DNA of 39,995 bases, from the NCBI GenBank assembly GCA_030690835.1, contig JAUYFW010000175.1, positions 1 to 39,995 on the forward strand. Direction: 5' to 3'. This stretch comes from Sulfurimicrobium sp. (lineage in GTDB: Bacteria > Pseudomonadota > Gammaproteobacteria > Burkholderiales > Sulfuricellaceae). The notes beneath the pieces are model-generated. The model did no database searches, was not told where the DNA came from, and was given only the letters and a program-made list of their open reading frames with translations. Shown one piece after another: positions 25,892-33,241 of this stretch. A program made the position numbers and the translations under genes. Position 1 is the first letter of the stretch; every line of letters begins with the position of its first letter.

Positions 25892-26283
25892 GCCTGGCAT
25901 TCATCGACAGCAACATTATCCTGTATTTGCTGTCTGGCGATCCTGCCAAGGCCGATCGCGCCGAAGCCATACTGGGTGAAGGCGGCATCATCAGCGTGCA
26001 GGTACTCAACGAAGTCGTTTCCGTTTGTTTACGCAAGCTGAAAATGACGTGGGATGAAATCGATTGTTTGCTGCTTGCTGTCAAGGCGGCTTGCGATGTC
26101 GTTCCGCTGACAGTGGAGTCACACGAAAAAGCCGTGGAAATTTTCAGACGCTACAAGATATCGTTCCATGACGCCCATATTTGCGCGTCCGCCGTTTTGT
26201 CTGGCGCGGGAATCTTGCTGTCGGAAGACATGCAGGATGGAATGCACATCGACGAGATGACCATAAGAAATCCGTTCCGGTAA
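25888..26283 (+). CDS. vapC: PIN-domain ribonuclease toxin (VapC)
   Basis: The 131-aa PIN-domain protein begins at a TTG that overlaps the antitoxin stop. Metal-binding acidic residues are visible at FIDSNIILYLL (first Asp), LNEVVSV (Glu), FHDAHICASAVL (Asp) and LLSEDMQDG (Glu-Asp). VapC toxins cleave tRNA or rRNA when VapB is lost. The pair looks intact, sits at the left edge of the second accessory stretch, and is followed by 477 bp with no convincing gene. Confidence 0.93.
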   Translation: MSLAFIDSNIILYLLSGDPAKADRAEAILGEGGIISVQVLNEVVSVCLRKLKMTWDEIDCLLLAVKAACDVVPLTVESHEKAVEIFRRYKISFHDAHICASAVLSGAGILLSEDMQDGMHIDEMTIRNPFR

Positions 26284-26667
26284 TTCCCAGTGAGTAGCAT
26301 TAACCCTCCGCTCCTACTCTTACGCATCAACCGATAGTCACTTTTCGACCCGGTGCAGACTGTCGTGGCTTGGGCTTCGCCGTCCGCTTAGCAGCAGGAG
26401 TAGTCAACCAGTTTTGGCAGGTTGGACGGCTTTTCATGCGGTGCCTAGGGTGCAGAAACCTGCATTTCCACTCATGATTGTATTCAATCCACTTGTCGTA
26501 TCGAGCGCAATACGAATTCATCAAATCGCCAACTGTCTACAAAACCACTAGATTCAGCCTGAATAGAATAACGCCTTCGTTCCATCCATTCCGGCTGGAA
26601 ACACTCTTCCGCCCTCCGTCAAGTGACAAAAGTTTGCAAGCCCTTTACCAGTGAAAAGCACAACAAT
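26284..26667. other. Gene-poor stretch after vapC
   Basis: This gap holds no ORF I would call. A 65-aa minus-strand frame (26327-26524; NSYCARYDKWIEYNHEWKC then a basic tail) has no recognisable family and no clear ribosome binding site. No repeat or terminator is evident. The regulatory region of the next gene begins at 26668. Confidence 0.5.
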
Positions 26668-26686
26668 GCATATTGTCTATATGCAC
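26668..26686. promoter_or_regulatory. Operator-like palindrome 1
   Basis: GCATATTGTCTATATGCAC contains the perfect inverted repeat GCATAT-N5-ATATGC. It lies two bases upstream of the -35 box and matches palindrome 2 at 16 of 19 positions. Confidence 0.8.
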
Positions 26687-26688
26687 GG

Positions 26689-26718
26689 TTGACATTGCTG
26701 ATGGAGTGTGGGTACAAT
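26689..26718 (+). promoter_or_regulatory. Sigma-70 promoter of the accessory cassette
   Basis: A consensus -35 TTGACA (26689-26694) and -10 TACAAT (26713-26718) are 18 bp apart. The predicted start falls in or beside palindrome 2. A strong GGAGG (26747-26751) precedes the ATG at 26761. Confidence 0.85.
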
Positions 26719-26722
26719 GCTC

Positions 26723-26741
26723 ACATATTGTACATATGCAC
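26723..26741. promoter_or_regulatory. Operator-like palindrome 2
   Basis: ACATATTGTACATATGCAC contains CATAT-N5-ATATG and repeats palindrome 1 exactly 55 bp downstream. It covers the predicted transcription start, so a bound protein would block the promoter. Confidence 0.8.
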
Positions 26742-26760
26742 ACTATGGAGGTAACAGGGA

Positions 26761-27912
26761 ATGGCTAAGAAAATCACTCAAATGAAAGACGCGCCCGAAC
26801 CCAATCAGACCCAAGGTAGCGGATTACCTGTTCCATTTGCTCTGGAGAAACTTCGGGAGATGATCCTGACCCTGTATTTCCAACAGGTCAGAACGATAGG
26901 CTGGATGACAAACAAACCTGCTGTCGCCTGGGAGATTATTGGCAAGCCACAAGATGCACATGACAATGATTTATTCTCTCTTGATCTCGACCCCGAGCAG
27001 CTTGGGCTTCGCTACGAATCTATTCGCAAAACCCATTTTGCGGAATGCATAGAAAAGATGTACCAGTTCGCCTACTTCGGCATTTTGGATGAAAGCGGGG
27101 AACAGATGGAATATGAAAGCATTTATACGTGGATAACATCCCTACTCATGGACATGAAGAATTCACAAATGTTCTATGAAATGGGAAGCTATTCTGCTGC
27201 ATCCATGACGCTCGACGAAGCGAAGAAATGCTTTCAGGTAGCTGAGCTGGCAAATGCTAGGATAGTTCTGGAAGGAGGTGAAAATTTCTTCATATCTGGA
27301 TTCGGCAGCAACAACAAGGACGACGACTCAATCGGATATAGCGGACTGACCGTGCGTCAAATGGCGCTTCTATCCGGAATGGAGGAAATGAGTATTCGGG
27401 CAGCGGCAAACCCCAAACGAGCTAACCCTTTACGCACCTTCTCTGATGAAGGACGTACCCGCATTTCCATCGAAGCTGCAAAAGCCTGGCTACAAGCCAA
27501 AGGGCGTTATGTGAGCATCACACGCGAATGGGGAACAGGGGAAATCGACTTGGTAAAACGTAGATTTGCATCGGTTAATGAGCTGGAAGAAGCGCTTGAC
27601 TCCAGGTTTCAAATGCTTGCACTACGTGATCAACAAAGAGATGTGCTAGTTGCACAACTTTCTGAAGCTGGTATTAAAGTTATCAAGACAATTGCCAATA
27701 AAAATGGCGAAATTGAAATAGATAGGGCTTGTCTTTCAAACATCAGTCTCATCCATAAGCTGGCAGAGATTCTGGAACTTCCCTCAGATTTACTCACCCT
27801 ACGGGCGCGGGAAGCCCTCGCCAAAGAAGAACTCGCTTCAGTGGAGCGTGAACTTCGGCTTCTCGCCGAGTCACAAAAAATCAGTCCGCAGGAGAAAAAT
27901 AATGATCGATAA
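26761..27912 (+). CDS. Unrecognised 383-aa protein with possible helix-turn-helix
   Basis: I do not recognise this family. There is no signal peptide or membrane helix. The N-terminal two thirds are helix-rich (FALEKLREMILTLYFQQVRTIGWM). Residues of about 200-255 (LTVRQMALLSGMEEMSIRAAANP, then RTRISIEAAKAWLQAKGRYV) resemble an excisionase/MerR-like winged helix in which an arginine-rich wing precedes a WLQAKGR helix. The C-terminus is charged and probably coiled-coil (LAKEELASVERELRLLAESQ). Two palindromes flank its promoter, suggesting autoregulation or control by the next gene. It overlaps that gene by 11 bases. Base composition is more AT-rich than the flanking core genes. Confidence 0.75.
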   Translation: MAKKITQMKDAPEPNQTQGSGLPVPFALEKLREMILTLYFQQVRTIGWMTNKPAVAWEIIGKPQDAHDNDLFSLDLDPEQLGLRYESIRKTHFAECIEKMYQFAYFGILDESGEQMEYESIYTWITSLLMDMKNSQMFYEMGSYSAASMTLDEAKKCFQVAELANARIVLEGGENFFISGFGSNNKDDDSIGYSGLTVRQMALLSGMEEMSIRAAANPKRANPLRTFSDEGRTRISIEAAKAWLQAKGRYVSITREWGTGEIDLVKRRFASVNELEEALDSRFQMLALRDQQRDVLVAQLSEAGIKVIKTIANKNGEIEIDRACLSNISLIHKLAEILELPSDLLTLRAREALAKEELASVERELRLLAESQKISPQEKNNDR

Positions 27913-28321
27913 ATCAAGCGTTGCTGCATTTGTTGCTGAACGTATTCGATTAACCGGCAAAGCTCAAACTGAAATCGCATTCGAGGCGGGATTCGAAAAA
28001 CCCAACATGATCACTATGATTAAGCAGGGAAAGACGAAATTGCCGCTTGCAAAAATTGGAGTAATGGCCAAGTCGCTTGAAACCGATCCAACACACCTGC
28101 TTAAGCTGTGCCTGGCCGAATACCAGCCAGAAACCTGGGCTGCAATCAGCCCCTACATGGAAGAAATGCTCACTGGCGATGAGCTTTCTTTGCTACGGTC
28201 TCTTCGTACATGGGTTGGGGCGCCATACCTTGTTGCTCTCACTGAAAATCAGCGAAACAAGCTAGACGGTTTTATGAATTCCATGAAAGACACATCAAAT
28301 AAACCTGAAGCAAGCCACTAA
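27902..28321 (+). CDS. Small XRE-like helix-turn-helix protein
   Basis: The product is 139 aa from the ATG at 27902; the tracked start at 27848 lies inside the upstream gene. Residues of about 8-60 resemble a Cro/XRE helix-turn-helix (FVAERIRLTGKAQTEIAFEAGF, followed by NMITMIKQGKTKLPLAKIGVMAKSL). The family often continues with a helical dimerisation part, as here (YMEEMLTGDELSLLRSLRTW). It may be the repressor binding the two palindromes upstream of its operon. An AGGAG-like site lies just inside the preceding gene. I am moderately sure of the fold; the role is inferred. Confidence 0.75.
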   Translation: MIDKSSVAAFVAERIRLTGKAQTEIAFEAGFEKPNMITMIKQGKTKLPLAKIGVMAKSLETDPTHLLKLCLAEYQPETWAAISPYMEEMLTGDELSLLRSLRTWVGAPYLVALTENQRNKLDGFMNSMKDTSNKPEASH

Positions 28322-28343
28322 CAACAATCAGAAGGGGAGCGAA

Positions 28344-28613
28344 ATGTCCATGAGTCAACATGCCAGCAAGCGGGCCCAGCAACGGGGTGTTCCACCATTA
28401 ATTATTGACTTGCTTATTCAATTTGGCACCCGTGAATACGATGGCAGGGGCGCAGAAATCTGCTTTTTTGATCATCGTGCAAAAAAACGCCTGCAATCTT
28501 ATGCCGGGGGTCTTATCAGCAACTTAAGTGAACAGCTCGATGCCTATGCAGTTATTTCGGGAGAGGAAGTGATTACAGTCGGGACTCGCCTTAAACGAGT
28601 TAACCGCGTTTAA
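28344..28613 (+). CDS. DUF4258/BrnT-like small protein
   Basis: The 89-aa protein begins MSMSQHASKRAQQRGVPPLIIDLLIQFG, like a widespread family of small proteobacterial proteins whose H-x-x-x-R-x-x-x-R-x-(I/V)PP start and ITVGTR-x-KR end recall DUF4258 and BrnT-type folds. Those folds include RNase toxins, but toxicity is not shown for this subgroup. A good ribosome binding site (AGGGGAGC) precedes the start. It follows the XRE-like gene by 22 bases, and together they might form a reversed-order regulator/toxin-like pair. Confidence 0.7.
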   Translation: MSMSQHASKRAQQRGVPPLIIDLLIQFGTREYDGRGAEICFFDHRAKKRLQSYAGGLISNLSEQLDAYAVISGEEVITVGTRLKRVNRV

Positions 28614-28635
28614 TTTTTAGGAAAATAAAAACATT

Positions 28636-29430
28636 ATGAATACTCAAACACTTTTTCCAAAATATGCAGAAATCATCCGTAACCTTGATATTGATTCGAT
28701 CAAAGATGTTCAGTCACTTCCGAATAGCCTTCAAATGGTTAAAGATGGAAAGTTGTCCATCTATTACACCCCATTCGATTTTATTAATCCCCTGGCCCGT
28801 ATTGTGCTGGTCGGCATTACCCCCGGCTTCACTCAACTTGTAAATGCACTTCGTGAAGCACAGATACAGATTAAATCCGGTGCCGATCATTTGACGGCAT
28901 TACAAGCAGCAAAGCGTACTGGTGCATTTTCTGGAGCAATGCGCCCCAATCTCGTTGCCATGCTTGATCATGTCGGACTTAATAGATGGCTCGGCATTAG
29001 CAGCAGTGATGCATTATTTAGCAGCGCAAATCATTTGGTTCACACCACCTCAGTGCTACGTCACCCGGTCTTTGTGGATAGTGAGAATTACAATGGCACA
29101 CCCAGTATGATCAAGAACCCGGCCCTTCGAAGCTTTGTGCTGGAACATTTCGCGAAAGAAGCCGCTACACTTAAAAATGCAGTTTTTATTCCACTGGGGC
29201 CGAAAGTTTCCGAGGCTATGGCATGGCTTGCCGCAGAGGGGGAAATTGACGGTTCGCGGGTGCTGGATGGAATGCCCCATCCATCTGGAGCAAATGCCGA
29301 ACGCATCGCATATTTTCTTGGGAAAAAGGGCAAAAGCAGCCTCTCTTCCAAAACCAATTCAGCTAAGTTGGACAGCGCCAAGGCAAGTATGATGGCTAAG
29401 ATGTCTGGGATCAGAAAAGCGGACGAATAA
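28636..29430 (+). CDS. Uracil-DNA-glycosylase-fold protein
   Basis: The 264-aa protein has an LVGITPGFTQL segment, like the GxxPG motif A of uracil-DNA glycosylases, and a late MPHPSGANAERIAYFLG, like the HPS-x-x-N motif B, with a strand-helix core between (NAVFIPLGPKVSEAMAWL). The acidic or asparagine catalytic residue of motif A is replaced by Thr/Phe, so glycosylase activity is uncertain. The C-terminus is lysine- and serine-rich. The gene is strikingly AT-rich for this chromosome and follows the small DUF4258-like gene by 22 bp in the same orientation. It could be DNA repair, a defence effector or a binding-only protein. Confidence 0.65.
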   Translation: MNTQTLFPKYAEIIRNLDIDSIKDVQSLPNSLQMVKDGKLSIYYTPFDFINPLARIVLVGITPGFTQLVNALREAQIQIKSGADHLTALQAAKRTGAFSGAMRPNLVAMLDHVGLNRWLGISSSDALFSSANHLVHTTSVLRHPVFVDSENYNGTPSMIKNPALRSFVLEHFAKEAATLKNAVFIPLGPKVSEAMAWLAAEGEIDGSRVLDGMPHPSGANAERIAYFLGKKGKSSLSSKTNSAKLDSAKASMMAKMSGIRKADE

Positions 29431-29607
29431 GCACAAATGCTACAAACAGCCACAACAAGTGCGATGATGCCTACAGCTTATTGGGACTGGCCTTCAAAAA
29501 CAATGTTCGACAATGACATCGCACGAATGTGTAGATGATCATGTTTATATGAAGAAATCCCTAGCTGGCCTGGGCCGGGTAACAATTTATTAGGTGCCGA
29601 TAAAAAA

Positions 29608-29997
29608 ATGAATGTATGGAACGCCGAATTCGCCGTCGACCTGTTGGCAAAACGGGGCTTGTACTGCCACTACCATAAAGCTAAGGCGGCCTGCTTCCGC
29701 ATCAAAGGGGCGCAACCGCGTGAGTTGTCCATCGCACTGGCACGAAAGGGTGTCGTGACGACTTACGTTAATCTACGATCGGTTTCAGGTGAACTCTTCC
29801 CGGAAAATGGCATTGAAGGCATTGATGTTGTTGAGCGATATATGCGAGGACATAAAGGACTCCAGGAAAATCCTGGGATATCCGGTTCGGTGGCGCGTAA
29901 CAATCCATCATTGAATCCAGCTAGCCACGATGTCTTACGGGTACATGTTCTCGATGAAGCCAGCATCGAAAAATTATTGAAGTGGTATGAAGCTTGA
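29608..29997 (+). CDS. Unrecognised 129-aa protein
   Basis: I do not recognise this family. The protein is soluble, mixed alpha/beta, without signal peptide or membrane helix. It begins MNVWNAEFAVDLLAKRGLYCHYHKAKAACF and has two segments that look like paired strands (VVTTYVNLRSVSGELFP and VLRVHVLDEASIEKLLKWY). It lies 177 bp after the glycosylase-fold gene, so it may be separately transcribed. The ribosome binding site is weak. Codon use is nearer to the chromosomal average than that of the preceding gene. Confidence 0.6.
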   Translation: MNVWNAEFAVDLLAKRGLYCHYHKAKAACFRIKGAQPRELSIALARKGVVTTYVNLRSVSGELFPENGIEGIDVVERYMRGHKGLQENPGISGSVARNNPSLNPASHDVLRVHVLDEASIEKLLKWYEA

Positions 29998-30158
29998 ATT
30001 TATTCGGCCCGGTTTTTTGAACGGGTACGTTTTTAACATTATTTTTCTTCAACTTGGCCTATAGCGTTACATTTCACCCCATGTGCGAAGGAGGGATGCA
30101 AGATACCTGACTGACCGCTTTGGGGGAAATTCTTCTGTGACCGGCACAAAGCTGCCCC

Positions 30159-31175
30159 CTACACTCCCGTCGAAAACGTAAACGCATCGGCGAAATACTC
30201 ATCCTCCGGCAATCCCCTTGCCGCAAAAGCCTGTCGCCCAGCCTCTACCATCTGCGGCGCGCCACAAGCGTAGACTTGATAACCTGAAAGATTAGCAAAG
30301 TCATCCAGTATCGCCTGATGCACCAGCCCGGTACGGCCCGGCCAGTTGTCTTCGGGAAGCGGCTCGGAGAGTACGGGAATGAAGGTGAAATTGGGATGCT
30401 CCTGCTGCCACTGCCCGGCAAGCTGGGGCATGTAGAGGTCGCGCAGGCTGCGCGCTCCCCAGTACAGCACCATTTCGCGCTTGCAGTGGGCCTGCAGGGC
30501 GTGTTCGACGATGGCCTTGACAGGCGCGAAGCCGGTGCCGCCAGCCATGAAGATGATCGGCTTGTCGCTGTCCTCGCGCAGGAAGAAGCTGCCGTGGGGG
30601 CCTTCGAAGCGCAGGATGGCTTTTTCCTGCATGCTGCTGAATACGGTGTCAGTGAACAGGCCGCCGGGGATGTGGCGGACGTGCAGTTGCAGGAATTCGT
30701 CGTCGTGCGGTGCGTTGGCGAGAGAAAAGCTGCGCCGCTTGCCGTCCTTGAGCAGGATGTCGATGTACTGTCCGGCGAGAAACTGCAGGCGTTCGTTGGC
30801 CGGCAGCTTCAAATGCAATACCATCACGTCATGGGAGACCTTTTCCATTTTCTGCACGCGGCAGGGCATGGTTTTGATCGGGATATCGCGCGCGGCCCCC
30901 ACTTCCCTGCACTCGATCACCACATCGGTGAGTGGCTTGGCGGTGCAGAACAGGGCCATTCCGGCGTGTTTTTCATTTTCTGAAAGCGCGTTTTCCTGGT
31001 AATTGCCGTAATCCACCCGGCCTTCGAGGATATTGCCCTTGCAACTGCCGCAGGCGCCGTTGCGGCAGCCGTAGGGCAGGGCGAACCCTTCGCGCAGGCC
31101 GGACTCCAGAAGAGTCTCGTGCTCGTCGGCCTGATATTGGTGATTGCTGGGTTTGATGGTGACTTGAAATGACAT
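30159..31175 (-). CDS. Ferredoxin-type NAD(P)H oxidoreductase (CDP-glucoseen-reductase-like)
   Basis: The 338-aa protein has an N-terminal 2Fe-2S ferredoxin domain (GCRNGACGSCKGNI with a distal Cys in LFCTAKP). An FAD-binding barrel follows (RSFSLANAP), then a NAD(P)-binding domain (MAGGTGFAPVKAIVEHAL, YWGARSLRDLYM, and a terminal YACGAPQMVEAG). This architecture is shared by AscD/RfbI reductases and oxygenase reductase components, and betaproteobacterial members are usually annotated CDP-6-deoxy-delta-3,4-glucoseen reductase. No dehydratase or oxygenase partner is nearby, so the electron acceptor is unknown. It is divergent from the SDR gene across 25 bp. Confidence 0.88.
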   Translation of the reverse strand: MSFQVTIKPSNHQYQADEHETLLESGLREGFALPYGCRNGACGSCKGNILEGRVDYGNYQENALSENEKHAGMALFCTAKPLTDVVIECREVGAARDIPIKTMPCRVQKMEKVSHDVMVLHLKLPANERLQFLAGQYIDILLKDGKRRSFSLANAPHDDEFLQLHVRHIPGGLFTDTVFSSMQEKAILRFEGPHGSFFLREDSDKPIIFMAGGTGFAPVKAIVEHALQAHCKREMVLYWGARSLRDLYMPQLAGQWQQEHPNFTFIPVLSEPLPEDNWPGRTGLVHQAILDDFANLSGYQVYACGAPQMVEAGRQAFAARGLPEDEYFADAFTFSTGV

Positions 31176-31200
31176 GGAACAACCCTGAATTAAGAAACGA

Positions 31201-32076
31201 ATGCAAAATTTACTGATTGTTGGCTATGGCGATATCGGCGCGCGTGCCGCCGAATTGCTGTCCTCGCGCTATCGCATTTATGCCCTGACGCGCAGCGAAA
31301 GCGCACTGCAGCGGGCCCGCCACCAAGGCATAACACCCGTCCCCGGCGACCTCGACCACCCTGCCACGCTGGACAGGATAGCCGGCCTGGCTGACGCCGT
31401 GCTGCACTTCGCCCCGCCGCAACGCAATGGCCGGCGCGACCGGCGCACGCGCCACCTGCTGGCGGCCCTGGCAAGGGGCAAAATTTTACCACGGCGTTTA
31501 ATTTATATTAGCACCACCGGTGTCTATGGTGATTGCCACGGCGAGCGCGTGGATGAAACCCGCGCCACCCGTCCCACCACGCCCCGTGCGCTGCGCCGCG
31601 CCGATGCCGAGGCCAGCCTGCGGCGCTGGGGCACACGCAACGGCGTCAGGGTCAGCATCCTGCGCGTGCCGGGCATCTATGCACCCGGCCGCCTGCCCGT
31701 GGAACGACTGGAGCAACGCATCCCGGCCCTGCGCACGGAAGACGACGGCTACACCAACCACATCCACGCCGACGACCTGGCGCGTATCGTCGCCGCAGCT
31801 TTGACACATGGCCGCCCCGGCAGGGTTTACAATGCCGCTGACGATACGCCGATGAAGATGGCGGACTATTTCGACCTGGTGGCGGACCATTACCAGCTTG
31901 AGCGTCCGCGGCGCATTTCATGGCAAGAGGCACAAAAAGAAATCTCCCCAGGCATGCTGTCCTATATGAATGAATCGCGCCGCATTGCCAACGAACGCAT
32001 CAAGCAGGAACTGGGCGTCCGCTTGCGCTACCCCGGTGTCAGGGAAGGATTGGAAGGAATGTCAGATGCAAAATAA
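31201..32076 (+). CDS. SDR-family NAD-dependent epimerase-like protein
   Basis: The 291-aa protein opens with a Rossmann fold (NLLIVGYGDIGARAAELL). It has an extended-SDR-like pattern (RLIYISTTGVYGDCHGERVDE) and a conserved GIYAPGRLPVERL, followed by NHIHADDLARIVAAAL. This matches the YeeZ-like atypical SDR group; the usual YxxxK is not clear, so catalysis is uncertain. It overlaps murI by 11 bases, which suggests co-translation, but no shared pathway is obvious. Confidence 0.85.
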   Translation: MQNLLIVGYGDIGARAAELLSSRYRIYALTRSESALQRARHQGITPVPGDLDHPATLDRIAGLADAVLHFAPPQRNGRRDRRTRHLLAALARGKILPRRLIYISTTGVYGDCHGERVDETRATRPTTPRALRRADAEASLRRWGTRNGVRVSILRVPGIYAPGRLPVERLEQRIPALRTEDDGYTNHIHADDLARIVAAALTHGRPGRVYNAADDTPMKMADYFDLVADHYQLERPRRISWQEAQKEISPGMLSYMNESRRIANERIKQELGVRLRYPGVREGLEGMSDAK

Positions 32077-32872
32077 CCCCAACAACGCCATCGGCGTATT
32101 CGACTCCGGCGTGGGTGGTCTCACCGTGGTGCGCGCCCTGATGGAGCGCCTGCCGTTCGAGAACATCATCTACTTCGGCGATACCGCGCGGGTGCCCTAC
32201 GGCGTGAAGTCGGTGGAAACCATTGCCCACTACACGCGGGAAATCGCCGAATTCCTGCTGCAAAAAGAGGTCAAGCTGCTCATCATCGCCTGCAACACCA
32301 TGGCGTCGGTGGCCTCCCAAGTGGTGAAGGATCTCTCCCCGGTGCCGGTGCTGGACGTGATCGACGCCGGCGCACTGGGCGCCATCGCCGCCACCAGCCG
32401 CAAGCAGGTGGGCGTCATCGGCACTCCCACCACCATCAACAGCAACGCCTACGCCCGCGCCATCCACCAGTACGAGCCGGACGTGCGCATCTTTTCCCAG
32501 GCCTGCCCGCTGTTCGTGCCGCTGGTGGAAGAAGGCTGGCTCGATCACCAGGTCACCCGCCTCACCGCCCAGGAATATCTCAAGCCGGTGCTGGCGCAGG
32601 ACATCGACACGCTGGTGCTGGGATGCACCCACTACCCGCTGCTCAAGCCCTTGTTGCAGGAGGTTGTCGGGCCGGGCGTGAAACTGGTGGATTCCGCCGA
32701 AGCGATGGCGGAGGAAACCGCCGCCCTGCTGGGCGACCTCAATCTGGCCAACCCCCAGCGCGGCCGGCCGGATTACCAGTTTTACGTCACCGACGTGCCG
32801 CTGCGCTTCCAGACTATCGGCGAACGCTTTCTCGGGCGCACGCTATCCAATGTTCATGTCGTGAAGTGGTAA
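32066..32872 (+). CDS. murI: Glutamate racemase
   Basis: The ATG at 32066 gives a 268-aa product starting MQNNPNNAIGVFDSGVGGLTV. The tracked 300-aa frame extends upstream into the SDR gene without homology. Both catalytic cysteines are visible, in IIACNTMAS and VLGCTHYPLL, with FGDTARVPYG between the N-terminus and the first. It makes D-glutamate for peptidoglycan in the cytoplasm. It overlaps the SDR gene by 11 bases and precedes the MoaD-like gene by 13 bases. Confidence 0.96.
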   Translation: MQNNPNNAIGVFDSGVGGLTVVRALMERLPFENIIYFGDTARVPYGVKSVETIAHYTREIAEFLLQKEVKLLIIACNTMASVASQVVKDLSPVPVLDVIDAGALGAIAATSRKQVGVIGTPTTINSNAYARAIHQYEPDVRIFSQACPLFVPLVEEGWLDHQVTRLTAQEYLKPVLAQDIDTLVLGCTHYPLLKPLLQEVVGPGVKLVDSAEAMAEETAALLGDLNLANPQRGRPDYQFYVTDVPLRFQTIGERFLGRTLSNVHVVKW

Positions 32873-32885
32873 TGGAGTATCAATA

Positions 32886-33131
32886 ATGGCAAAGATTTTG
32901 TATTTCTCCACCCTCGCCGAGCGCGTGGGGGAAACCATGGAAGAGATCAAGCTTCTTCCCGGCGTCGAGGATCTGCGCGGCTTGCTGAAACTGTTGCGCA
33001 TGCGCGGCGGGGAATGGCCGGTGTACCTGGTGGACGACCGAATCCAGGCCACGGTGAACAAGAACTTCGTCGAACTGGACGCCAAAATCAACGATCGGGA
33101 TGAAATCGGCCTGATGCTGACCCGGCGTTAA
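32886..33131 (+). CDS. MoaD/ThiS-like ubiquitin-fold protein without C-terminal Gly-Gly
   Basis: The 81-aa protein fits the MoaD beta-grasp pattern (KILYFSTLAERVGE, LRGLLKLLRMRGGEWPVYLVDD, RIQATVNKNFVELDAKINDRDEIGLM). MoaD and ThiS carry sulfur as a thiocarboxylate on a terminal Gly-Gly. This protein ends IGLMLTRR where the family reads FPPVxGG, and no nearby frame restores it. It is therefore unlikely to work as a sulfur carrier. No moaE or moeB lies beside it. A palindromic repeat begins four bases after the stop. Confidence 0.8.
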   Translation: MAKILYFSTLAERVGETMEEIKLLPGVEDLRGLLKLLRMRGGEWPVYLVDDRIQATVNKNFVELDAKINDRDEIGLMLTRR

Positions 33132-33134
33132 AAG

Positions 33135-33241
33135 GTAGGAGGCCCGCCCTCGGGCCGAATTATTCGCGGCGAGCCCCCGGCCACCCGGCCAAACCACCCG
33201 AGGACAAGCAAAACACCCGAGGACAAGGGCGCCGCTCCTAC
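33135..33241. repeat. GTAGGAG...CGCCGCTCCTAC compound repeat
   Basis: The block starts GTAGGAGGCCCGCCCTCGGG and ends GGGCGCCGCTCCTAC, the same terminal word as at 212-260. Internally, ACCCGAGGACAAG occurs twice in tandem. It fills the gap between the convergent MoaD-like gene and fxsA. The right end contains the fxsA stop (TAG on the minus strand, 33238-33240). Confidence 0.85.

Noticed and set aside
26327-26524. 65-aa minus-strand ORF in the gap after vapC
   Set aside because: No recognisable family or ribosome binding site; kept only as a note in the gap entry.
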